In this document: positions 54,742-62,636 of the stretch, in pieces
Layout: each line of letters begins with the position of its first letter
Numbering within the stretch: the stretch's first letter is position 1
Source of the DNA: Actinomycetaceae bacterium TAE3-ERU4
GTDB taxonomy: Bacteria; Actinomycetota; Actinomycetes; Actinomycetales; Actinomycetaceae
Assembly (NCBI GenBank): GCA_019218365.1
Contig: JAHUUJ010000003.1
Span: forward strand, 124,001-188,000
Length of the DNA: 64,000 nt
Reading direction: 5' to 3'
The notes under the pieces: model-generated
Told to the model about the DNA's origin: nothing
Seen by the model: the letters and a program-made list of their open reading frames with translations, nothing else
Database searches by the model: none
Position numbers and translations under genes: made by a program

Positions 54742-55785
54742 CTAAGCAGAACGTAACTTTCGTATTCTGGAGACAGCCTTACGTTTTACCTTTAAGGCTG
54801 CGACAAGTAATCTGTAACGCATCGGCCAAATTGGATAGTCCCAAGCGCCAGCAAGCTCAACTATATCCTTCGAGAATTTCGTCTTATATTCAGTTACCCC
54901 AGCAAGCTGAGGAGCCCTCTCCGAATCAATTCCCATCAAGTCATATGACTCAATGCCTTCCGCTTTCAAGAATCGACAAATTTCCCAGTCAAGCAATGCC
55001 GTAACACCAAGTTTACGGCCTTCTTCGCTCGTAGCCCCATAGTATGCAGCTGATTGTTTTTTATAGGTAAGAACAATTGTCCAAGCAATCGGAGCGCCAT
55101 CAAGTTTAGCTACAAATAGACGGCCGGTTTTTTCACCTAATGAGCTAAGCATATTCCAGTAATTTTTAATATCATTCGCTCGAAATTCATCACGTGCGGC
55201 AGTATATTGCAGTATCTCGTAATACTTCTCGAATTCTTCCAGATTATTAACCGATTCTTCCTCGATGCTAATACCTGTATTTCTGGCTGCGTTTTTTATA
55301 GATCGACGCCCCCGCTTTTTCATCGAAGCAAGAATCTCTTCTTCGGATGGTCGTAAATCAATCACAACAGTTCGATCATAAGTAACCGTCTGCAATAACT
55401 CATGCAAATCATCACGTTTATGCCAGCAATGCAAGCGGACAAAAACGCATTCCGACAAATGCTTTCGCAAGTATCCTCTTAAAGCCCCCAGAAAGGCTTC
55501 CTCCAATTCGGCAGAAGGATTACCATCAAGCCAAACAGGGCCTTTCTTAGCCCATAAATAGGTAAATCCTCGCCCGCGGAATTTAGTAAATGAACAAATA
55601 GCTAATGGTTTTCGTTCATTAGCTGCCTCAGCCATGAAAATAAATTTCCCATAAGGCTCACGGTCTTCACATACTAAATCAAAGTTATCCCAGCGTGTGG
55701 ACTGTTCCAAAGGTTCCGCATATCCAGTCTCTTCTAAAAAAGCATCATATTGGGAATTATCAAGTTTTTTTAAGATGTAATTCAT
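54742..55785 (-). CDS. FemAB-family aminoacyltransferase (peptidoglycan cross-bridge)
   Basis: FemA/FemX-type enzyme, 347 residues, which uses aminoacyl-tRNA to add amino acids to the peptidoglycan side chain. Seen are WAKKGPVWLDGN, the linker-type KKRGRRSIKNAARNTG, and the second GNAT-like half with RLFVAKLDGAPIAWTIVLTY and YYGATSEEGRKLGVTALLDWE. The ATG at 55785 with GGAGG four bases upstream is preferred over the GTG at 55812. It follows an ATP-grasp ligase, so the two may build one cross-bridge. The amino acid added is not known. Confidence 0.88.
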   Translation of the reverse strand: MNYILKKLDNSQYDAFLEETGYAEPLEQSTRWDNFDLVCEDREPYGKFIFMAEAANERKPLAICSFTKFRGRGFTYLWAKKGPVWLDGNPSAELEEAFLGALRGYLRKHLSECVFVRLHCWHKRDDLHELLQTVTYDRTVVIDLRPSEEEILASMKKRGRRSIKNAARNTGISIEEESVNNLEEFEKYYEILQYTAARDEFRANDIKNYWNMLSSLGEKTGRLFVAKLDGAPIAWTIVLTYKKQSAAYYGATSEEGRKLGVTALLDWEICRFLKAEGIESYDLMGIDSERAPQLAGVTEYKTKFSKDIVELAGAWDYPIWPMRYRLLVAALKVKRKAVSRIRKLRSA

Positions 55786-55795
55786 TAATCCTCCA

Positions 55796-57067
55796 CTAAA
55801 TAGCTTCTTCACTGCGTACGGGATAGTATTTCCGGAATTTCAGAATCTGTTTGTACGTGGAAGCAAAAACATAAAAACGACGCTTAAATTGCTTTTCTAG
55901 ATGATAGCGCAGAGGGTGAACCGAAAGTTTATTCTTCACTAGCTCTTTCACTAAAGTTCGATCTGATTTATCTAAGTATTTTACGAGTAATCCCTTGGGT
56001 ACTAAAGAATACAGAATCCTACGATTAACTCCAGCAGCTTTTTCAGGGGTGATTCCTCGTAAATCATCGACAACTGCTTTAGCGATATTTCCGCCACTGG
56101 CGGTAGCGTAATAGCCATTACGTCCAAGGCGCGGATTAACTTCCAAGAAATACGAAATACCAGAAGCAGAGTCTACTTTCACATCAAAATTAGCGAAACC
56201 TCGATACTCTACAGCTTGCAATAGCTTCTCGGCCTGAGAATAAAGCTCCGGATAACTCTCAGTAACCATCGCAAGAGGTACCCCAATTAGTCCTGGAGCG
56301 TGGTCTTCAAGCAGAACTCTGGCAGAAGAAAATAGAGTGACTTTCCCGCTAGCGTCTACATACGCGGTTATCGAACGCATGGCGGTATCGTCCCCCAATA
56401 CTTTTTGTTGGAACACAAACTCGCCTGTAAATCCAGCCTTATACAACTTAGAGATTAAAGCATCAATCTCAGTTTGCGAATGTAGCTGAAAAACTTTTTT
56501 CTGGCCTTCAAAAGTAACCTTCTCATAATCGGCAGATAACGAAGGCTTAGCAATCACCGGAAAAGTTAATCCTGATTCAATTGCCTCCAAAGCTGGGCAA
56601 GAAGAATCAGGTATAAAACGCAAAGATACTGTTAGCGGAGTCGGAATATCTAGCGAATTACATAAATCATTAAAGGCTGTTTTATCCGAAATCTTTTTAT
56701 ATGAATCAGGGGTGAGAATAGGCATGAAGTAATACTTTTCAAGTTCTTCGTGGCGATTTATCATCGCCTCTACTAAATGATCGGTATTACATAACAAAAT
56801 CGTTTGCTTTCCTGGCTGGCACAATTCCTGTGCATGTTCCAGTAAATAATCTATATAGGTATCAGTTGTTACATCGAGCCCAATTGAGTGAACAGTCAGA
56901 ATATCCGAGTGGGAAACAGGACCGAAAGCGGCTCTTGCCACCACTTGTGAATGTAGTCCATAAGTTTGATGAAAAGTCCGTGCAAGAGCATAGATTCCAG
57001 TATCGGAGCCAACTAAGACCACGTTAAAATCATCCGCAGAATTTTTCTGCGTACCTTTTTCAGGCAT
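55796..57067 (-). CDS. ATP-grasp carboxylate-amine ligase
   Basis: 423-residue ATP-grasp enzyme. Seen are FPVIAKPSLSADYEK (ATP-binding Lys), the middle-domain FVFQQKVLGDD, and FLEVNPRLGRNGYYAT with the metal-binding Glu and Asn. The family includes D-aspartate ligases of peptidoglycan cross-bridge synthesis. The next gene is FemAB-like, which supports such a role; the substrate is inferred from context only. It begins a two-gene operon. Confidence 0.82.
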   Translation of the reverse strand: MPEKGTQKNSADDFNVVLVGSDTGIYALARTFHQTYGLHSQVVARAAFGPVSHSDILTVHSIGLDVTTDTYIDYLLEHAQELCQPGKQTILLCNTDHLVEAMINRHEELEKYYFMPILTPDSYKKISDKTAFNDLCNSLDIPTPLTVSLRFIPDSSCPALEAIESGLTFPVIAKPSLSADYEKVTFEGQKKVFQLHSQTEIDALISKLYKAGFTGEFVFQQKVLGDDTAMRSITAYVDASGKVTLFSSARVLLEDHAPGLIGVPLAMVTESYPELYSQAEKLLQAVEYRGFANFDVKVDSASGISYFLEVNPRLGRNGYYATASGGNIAKAVVDDLRGITPEKAAGVNRRILYSLVPKGLLVKYLDKSDRTLVKELVKNKLSVHPLRYHLEKQFKRRFYVFASTYKQILKFRKYYPVRSEEAI

Positions 57068-57208
57068 GAGTCTCCATTCATTGCCTCATAATCGGCATAT
57101 CAATAACTCGGTTAAACTTAACTAATAGTAACTGTTTAGGTGCACTAGTGCCTAGAACTCGGCGTGCCATGTCTATTTTTCTCTTCTAAACAGTTACCCT
57201 GCTTAATT

Positions 57209-57784
57209 GTGAAGACAACTCCGGAACCACCTTCCGAGTTCCTTGATGCTCTCTACAGTCTACGCAAAGCATGTGCTGCAGATATATACAAGGTCATGGA
57301 AGTCCCCCCACCCAAGGGAATTGCCCCCTACTCGGCAGCGCTCGCCTTAGAAGCGATAACAGAAGGCAAAGATTCCATCCATGCGCATGGACGTTTCATC
57401 GTACTTTATGATCCAGAAGGTCAGGAAACTTGGGGAGGACGTTTCCGCCTAGTAATGATGATTCATTGTATAACTGATAGCGAAATAGCCAATGATCCAG
57501 TAATTAAGACCGTAGCTTGGGATTGGTTGCATGAAGCCTTCGATTCAGCAGGTGCGGCAGTAAAACATCTAACAGGTACTGTAACAACAGAATCTTCGCA
57601 GTCCTTTGGTGGTCTGAAAAACCTCGGAGACACTTCTTCGATTGAAATCCGGGCTTCTTGGTCCCCATTGACAAATTCTTTGGAATCTCATCTAGAAGCT
57701 TGGGCCACATTAGCGATTCTTTGTTCAGGTCGCGAGCCTGTTGCCCAACTAAAACCAGTTATCGACCTAGGTTCAAGAGCATGA
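57209..57784 (+). CDS. DUF3000-domain protein
   Basis: Actinobacterial DUF3000 protein, about 191 residues from the GTG at 57209; an in-frame GTG at 57164 would add 15 unusual residues. Conserved parts include PPKGIAPYSAALALEA, WGGRFRLVMMIHC and EIRASWSPL. Function unknown. It lies ahead of an RNase D gene and overlaps it by four bases (ATGA), as in many actinobacteria. TACCCT at 57195-57200 could be a -10 for a leaderless start. Confidence 0.85.
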   Translation: MKTTPEPPSEFLDALYSLRKACAADIYKVMEVPPPKGIAPYSAALALEAITEGKDSIHAHGRFIVLYDPEGQETWGGRFRLVMMIHCITDSEIANDPVIKTVAWDWLHEAFDSAGAAVKHLTGTVTTESSQSFGGLKNLGDTSSIEIRASWSPLTNSLESHLEAWATLAILCSGREPVAQLKPVIDLGSRA

Positions 57785-59013
57785 GTGAGGAGAATCCTTA
57801 CCCGATAAAGTACTTTCCGAAATCAGGAGTCCCCTCTCCTATAGCTACTTTAGAGGAATTAGAGGAAGCCAATAAACATTTCCTTAAATTTCCCGGACCT
57901 GTAGCGGTTGATGCAGAAAGGGCAAGCGGTTACCGATACGGCGAACCTACTGTTTTGGTCCAAATTAAAAGTAACGCTGGAAAAATATTTCTCATAGACA
58001 CCATGGCTATTCCAAATTTGTCGTTACTGCAAGCTTCTCTAGGAAAAACCTGCTGGATATTACACGATGCCGCACAAGACTTAGAAGGAATTGCACAACT
58101 AGGATTACAGCCAGCAGAGATTTTTGACACTGCCGTTGCCGCTAGATTAGTGGGATTACGACGTTTTGGACTAGCTGCCGTATGCGAACAACTACTCGGG
58201 GTCACACTCGATAAAAACCATCAAGCAGACAATTGGTCAATCCGTCCCATTCCACGAGATTGGCTTTGTTATGCAGCCCTAGATGTAGAACTACTACATG
58301 AAATACATAATCTTCTTCGCGAAGAACTAGTGTCTCTCAATCGTCTTAGTTGGTTAGAAGAATCATGCGAATACATACGCTGCCGCCCGCCGCGAGAACC
58401 TAAAAAAGATAGGTGGCGGCGTGGGTCTAACGGGGTTCTTTCGACTGCACGACAGTTAGCAACCCTAAAGTTACTCTACGAAAAACGCGATGAAATCGCC
58501 AAAAAACTAGACGTATCTCCAGGAAGATTCCTCAACACTGCAGCAATCGTAGCCGCCGCACGCAGACGCCCACGAAGCCGTCGAGAATTAGCCAAAATAA
58601 ACGGTTTCCGTTCCCCCCTAGTACGTAGCTATGAGGACGAATGGCTGGATGTAATTGAAGAAGCCCGTTGGATTCCAGAAACCCAATTGCCCCCGCTAAA
58701 AGTTAAGCCTACCCCTACCTATATTCCCTGTTACGATTCCGCTTCAGTTCTTAAAGAAAATGCCGCCGCTGCATTCGAGAAACTACGGGCACTACTTCAA
58801 AAAAAAGCAGAAAATCTAGATATTGAAACCGTCCTGCTAGCCACTTCTGCCCAAATAAAACATCTTGGCTGGTTTGCTGCAGACTACGCCTGCTCTGGCG
58901 GAGAACCAGCTCCGCTCGATGATGAGCTTAGCGAACTAGGCTTTACTAAATGGCAACAAGAAATAATTGCACCTCTGGTACGTGCAACCATAATTCATCT
59001 AGCCAAAAAATAA
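57781..59013 (+). CDS. rnd: Ribonuclease D (HRDC-domain 3'-5' exonuclease)
   Basis: DEDD-family exoribonuclease that trims tRNA and other RNA ends. From the ATG at 57781 it has 410 residues. DEDD residues appear in VAVDAERASGYRYG (Asp, Glu), LHDAAQDLEGI (Asp) and YAALDVELLHEI (Tyr and Asp, the DEDDy form). The HRDC domain follows at about 215-290. A longer open frame upstream overlaps DUF3000 and is not coding. Confidence 0.92.
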   Translation: MSEENPYPIKYFPKSGVPSPIATLEELEEANKHFLKFPGPVAVDAERASGYRYGEPTVLVQIKSNAGKIFLIDTMAIPNLSLLQASLGKTCWILHDAAQDLEGIAQLGLQPAEIFDTAVAARLVGLRRFGLAAVCEQLLGVTLDKNHQADNWSIRPIPRDWLCYAALDVELLHEIHNLLREELVSLNRLSWLEESCEYIRCRPPREPKKDRWRRGSNGVLSTARQLATLKLLYEKRDEIAKKLDVSPGRFLNTAAIVAAARRRPRSRRELAKINGFRSPLVRSYEDEWLDVIEEARWIPETQLPPLKVKPTPTYIPCYDSASVLKENAAAAFEKLRALLQKKAENLDIETVLLATSAQIKHLGWFAADYACSGGEPAPLDDELSELGFTKWQQEIIAPLVRATIIHLAKK

Positions 59014-59019
59014 ATCCTA

Positions 59020-59919
59020 CTAATAGGTTTCTATTCCCCTAGAACGAAAAACTTCACGTACTTTCTCAGCTTCATCCTTTGAAGGAGGAACTACCTCTTC
59101 TAGCTGATATTCAAGTCCAAGTTCGCGCCACTTATCGCGTCCCATTTGGTGGAAAGGTAAAACTTCAACTCGTTCTACATTCCCCCACTTGCTGACAATA
59201 TCAGCTACCGCATTAACATTTTCTGGATCATCAGTAAGTCCCGGAACGAGAACAAAACGTACCCAAACTCGTTTTCCGACTTTACTCAAACGATCACCAA
59301 ATTCTAAAGTTGGACGCAAATCACGTCCAGTGGTTCGTTTATAAGTTTCCGGAATTCCTGATTTTACATCCAACAGGACCATATCTAAATCGTTTAGCAT
59401 CTGATCATTGAGGTTTCTTCCTAAAAATCCAGAAGTGTCAATGCAAGTATGAACTCCCATATCTTTAGCACCTCGCAAAAGCCACGCAACAAATTGTGGC
59501 TGCATGAGTGGTTCTCCCCCGGAGATTGTAATTCCTCCACCGGAAGAGCGAAATATAGGAACGTAGCGCGCAATCCTCGAAAGCAGTTCTTCCGCTAAAA
59601 CCGGCTGGCCATCACGCATTTTAAAAGTATCGGGATTATGGCAGTAGAGGCAACGTAGAGGACAACCCGCCAAAAAGATAGTCATTCGAGTACCGGGACC
59701 ATCAACAGCTGTCACTAACTCCCAAGAGTGCATAGAGCCTAGTTCGCCGCGTCTCACAGCTTCTAGATGTTCACGGCGATCCATAAGCGGAGCTCCCGCG
59801 ATACCGGCGGTTCCAGCTCCTTGGAGACGAGGAACCTCATAGTCTAGTGGGGCTGGACGATATTCTCCTGTAGAACCATCTTGTGAATACCGAGTTGCGT
59901 CGAATTCAATTGTCTTCAT
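59020..59919 (-). CDS. pflA: Pyruvate formate-lyase activating enzyme
   Basis: Radical-SAM enzyme that places the glycyl radical on PFL. It has 299 residues; the Fe-S motif CPLRCLYCHNPD has the CxxxCxxC pattern, with GGEPLMQ and a later glycine-rich region. An N-terminal extension of about 70 residues precedes the usual start. It is downstream of the radical-domain gene, with a hairpin between them, so it may be transcribed from its own promoter or by read-through. Confidence 0.93.
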   Translation of the reverse strand: MKTIEFDATRYSQDGSTGEYRPAPLDYEVPRLQGAGTAGIAGAPLMDRREHLEAVRRGELGSMHSWELVTAVDGPGTRMTIFLAGCPLRCLYCHNPDTFKMRDGQPVLAEELLSRIARYVPIFRSSGGGITISGGEPLMQPQFVAWLLRGAKDMGVHTCIDTSGFLGRNLNDQMLNDLDMVLLDVKSGIPETYKRTTGRDLRPTLEFGDRLSKVGKRVWVRFVLVPGLTDDPENVNAVADIVSKWGNVERVEVLPFHQMGRDKWRELGLEYQLEEVVPPSKDEAEKVREVFRSRGIETY

Positions 59920-59954
59920 ACTTCAAGTCCCAGATAATTCGATTACAAAATAAA

Positions 59955-59990
59955 GGTTGTGGGCCCGGTATAACCTCCAGACCCACAACC
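59955..59990 (-). terminator. Terminator after the glycyl-radical protein gene
   Basis: A 9-bp perfect stem (59955-59963 with 59982-59990) followed on the minus strand by TTTATTTTG, between the glycyl-radical gene and pflA. It probably limits read-through into pflA. Confidence 0.7.
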
Positions 59991-60013
59991 CTCATAAATT
60001 ATGTTCTAGCGGC

Positions 60014-60265
60014 TCACAGGTCGCCGTGGAACGTACGCGAGATTACATCTAACTGCTGTTCACGAGTTAGGCGAACAAAGTTAACAGCGTATCCCGAAAC
60101 ACGAATTGTTAGCTGCGGGTACTTCTCGGGGTTCTCCATTGCGTCGTATAGGGTATCACGGTTCAGAACGTTAATGTTCGCGTGGTACAAACCCTTAACT
60201 CCACCCTTCTGGTCACGAGAATCGCGCATCGAAGCAAGTCGCTCATCGAAAGATTTGGTAGCCAT
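60014..60265 (-). CDS. grcA: Stand-alone glycyl-radical protein (GrcA-like C-terminal domain of PFL)
   Basis: 83 residues equal to the C-terminal glycyl-radical domain of pyruvate formate-lyase: [20 protein letters not shown] and RVSGYAV, with the radical Gly at 58. In E. coli GrcA is a spare part for damaged PFL; here the neighbouring PflB lacks this domain, so this protein is probably essential for activity. Its own AAGGAG site lies six bases before the ATG, 40 bases after the pflB stop. N-terminal residues 1-15 are not in the standard enzyme. Confidence 0.95.
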   Translation of the reverse strand: MATKSFDERLASMRDSRDQKGGVKGLYHANINVLNRDTLYDAMENPEKYPQLTIRVSGYAVNFVRLTREQQLDVISRTFHGDL

Positions 60266-60305
60266 TTAGCTCTCCTTTGATTTCTATAATTATTTTTCAG
60301 ACTGC

Positions 60306-62411
60306 TCAGGCCTGCGGAATGAATCCCGCATCCATGATTCCAACCAAGTTCTTGATCTGTTCGTCAAGAGTACGGCCCAGACCAGACGGCGTGATTGTAT
60401 TCGTCAGCGAAATGCCGTCGAGTGCGTCGTCGTAATCGAGCTTACCCACGGACATCATGGATGCAAGCATCCCATGCGTGTCCATGCCGTTCTCCGGGTT
60501 TGCACCAGGAGCAAACGGTGTCCCGGCCTTGTGCCCTGACGGGAAGGAACCTGTGGCCTTACCGTATACCACGTTAGAGGTAATGGTAAGAACCGACTGG
60601 GTCGGAATCGCGTCACGGTACATCGGGATAGCCTTAATCTTCGCCATAATCGTGTGTACGACTGTAGCGGCAATATCATCTGCACGGTCATCATCATTAC
60701 CGTAAACCGGGAAGTCGCCCTCGGTCTTATAATCGACAATCAATCCGGTTTCATCGCGAATCGGAGTTACTTTTGCGTAACGAATGGCAGCGAGTGAATC
60801 GGCAACAATAGAAAGACCAGCAATACCGCACCCCATGGTGCGCACGATTTCTGAATCGTGAAGCGCCATTTCGACAGATTCATAGGCGTAACGGTCGTGG
60901 CAGTAGTGAATAATGTTGAGTGCCTCAACATAGGTACCAACTACCCAGTCAAGCATTTCTTCATACTTTTCCCAGACCTCATCAAAGTTAAGTGGCCCGT
61001 CACCTTCGATTGGTTTGTATCCCTTTACAACCTGCTTACCGGAAACCTCATCACGTCCACCATTCATGGCGTAAAGCAAAGCCTTAGCAGCATTCACACG
61101 AGCTCCGAAGAACTGCATCTGCTTTCCAACCTTCATAGGTGAAACACAGCAAGCGATAGCTGCGTCATCGCCCCAGTGTTCACGAATCTGGTCATCAGCT
61201 TCATACTGGACTGAGGAAGTCTCAATCGAAATAAGCGCACAGAACTCTTTATAGCCCTGGGGAAGTTCCTTATTCCAGAACAGAGTAATGTTCGGCTCAG
61301 GAGCTGGACCAAGATTACGCAAGGTCTGAAGCAAACGGAAAGAAGTCTTTGTCACCAAAGTACGTCCATCTTCTCCCATACCACCATCGGACCATGTTGC
61401 CCAGTAGGGGTCGCCTGAGAAAATTGCATCATAGTCAATAGTGCGCAAGAAACGAACAATACGAAGCTTAATAACTAGGGCATCGATAATTTCCTGAGCA
61501 TCGTCTTCAGTAATCAAACCGGCCTTAAGATCACGCTCAAAGTAAGCGTCAAAGAATCCCGAAAGACGCCCAATTGACATTGCGGCACCGTCCTGAGACT
61601 TAACCGAAGCTAAGTATCCGAAATAGGTCCACTGCACAGCTTCCTTAGCGGTTTTCGCCGGGCCTGAAATATCAAATCCATAGCTAGCTGCCATAATCTT
61701 GAGCTTCTTCAAAGCTTTAATCTGCTCCGAGTGCTCCTCACGGTAGCGCGCCCAGTGCTCACTAAACGGCTTATCAGCTACCAAATCCTTATCGCGCTGT
61801 TTTTCTTCAATCAGCTTATCAACACCATATAGGGCTACACGGCGATAGTCACCGATGATACGCCCACGACCGTAAGCATCAGGCAGACCAGTAATAATGT
61901 GGGAAGAACGCGCTGCACGAATACGCGGAGTGTAGATGTCAAACACCGCATCGTTGTGGGTTTTACGGTAACGAGTAAAGATTTCCTTAACTTCCTCGTT
62001 AGGCTCTTTACCTGCTTCACGAATAGCGGTTTCAACCATACGCCATCCGCCGTTTGGCATCATGGCTCGCTTCAGGGGAACATCAGTCTGCAGACCGACG
62101 ATTACGTTATCGTCTTCCGAGATGTAGCCAGCCCCAAACGCATCAATGTCCGCAGGAATGTCGGTATCAACATCGTATACACGCTTTTTACGCTCTACAG
62201 ACAAATAGTTTTCTTCCAGAGCCTTCCAAGTACGGATTGTCTTCTCGGTAGGCCCTGAAAGGAAAGAGTAATCGCCCTCGTAGGGGGTGTAGTTCAACTG
62301 GATGAAATCACGTACATCGATTTCGTTACACCAGTTGCCGGTTACAAAGCCGTCCCACGCCTCAGGGAGATCAGCATTCGTTTCGGTCTGAGCAGTGTTT
62401 TCATTCGTCAT
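60306..62411 (-). CDS. pflB: Pyruvate formate-lyase, catalytic part without the glycyl-radical domain
   Basis: Splits pyruvate with CoA into acetyl-CoA and formate under anaerobic conditions. It has 701 residues against about 760 for the usual enzyme. The active-site cysteine pair is at 421-422 in AIACCVSPMKVGKQM. It ends at LVGIMDAGFIPQA, just where the radical domain should begin, and no RVSGYA motif is present. The radical domain is encoded by the next gene. Ribosome site GAGGAG precedes the ATG. Confidence 0.95.
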   Translation of the reverse strand: MTNENTAQTETNADLPEAWDGFVTGNWCNEIDVRDFIQLNYTPYEGDYSFLSGPTEKTIRTWKALEENYLSVERKKRVYDVDTDIPADIDAFGAGYISEDDNVIVGLQTDVPLKRAMMPNGGWRMVETAIREAGKEPNEEVKEIFTRYRKTHNDAVFDIYTPRIRAARSSHIITGLPDAYGRGRIIGDYRRVALYGVDKLIEEKQRDKDLVADKPFSEHWARYREEHSEQIKALKKLKIMAASYGFDISGPAKTAKEAVQWTYFGYLASVKSQDGAAMSIGRLSGFFDAYFERDLKAGLITEDDAQEIIDALVIKLRIVRFLRTIDYDAIFSGDPYWATWSDGGMGEDGRTLVTKTSFRLLQTLRNLGPAPEPNITLFWNKELPQGYKEFCALISIETSSVQYEADDQIREHWGDDAAIACCVSPMKVGKQMQFFGARVNAAKALLYAMNGGRDEVSGKQVVKGYKPIEGDGPLNFDEVWEKYEEMLDWVVGTYVEALNIIHYCHDRYAYESVEMALHDSEIVRTMGCGIAGLSIVADSLAAIRYAKVTPIRDETGLIVDYKTEGDFPVYGNDDDRADDIAATVVHTIMAKIKAIPMYRDAIPTQSVLTITSNVVYGKATGSFPSGHKAGTPFAPGANPENGMDTHGMLASMMSVGKLDYDDALDGISLTNTITPSGLGRTLDEQIKNLVGIMDAGFIPQA

Positions 62412-62431
62412 TTAATAACTCCTCATATTGT

Positions 62432-62446
62432 TGGACCGTTCGTCCT
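62432..62446. repeat. GGACGAACGGTCC dyad near the pflB start
   Basis: A partial dyad of GGAC and GTCC arms lies about 25-35 bases upstream of the pflB ATG, in the leader. It shares the core GGACGAACG with the palindrome at 62565-62582, though on the opposite strand. It may be an operator. Confidence 0.4.
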
Positions 62447-62564
62447 ACATCTCAAGAGTACGCCCGCACCAACACTGGTTTGCACATTTAGCACGCGTTA
62501 GTAAACTCACAGACGTCAACTTTAAGGCCCATAGAGTTATGTGGCTTACATTCAGAAACAAACA

Positions 62565-62582
62565 ACGGGACGAACGTCCCGT
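62565..62582 (-). terminator. Palindrome downstream of dxs; terminator or operator
   Basis: ACGGGACG and CGTCCCGT form an 8-bp stem with a 2-base loop. On the minus strand the sequence after it is TTGTTTGTTTC, so it may end dxs. The stem shares GGACGAACG with the dyad at 62432-62446, so a regulatory role for pflB is also possible. Confidence 0.5.
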
Positions 62583-62636
62583 AAAGCTTGAGTCTTAAGA
62601 CCTATAACAAAGACAAAATTGCTCTTGAAAACGATT

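Noticed and set aside
57658-57780. N-terminal extension of RNase D.
   Set aside because: It lies fully inside DUF3000 in another frame; the ATGA overlap at 57781 is the natural start.
60014-62411. pflB and the radical-domain gene as one gene broken by a frameshift or nonsense mutation.
   Set aside because: The second gene has its own AAGGAG site, a new N-terminus of about 15 residues, and 40 bases of spacer; both frames are clean.
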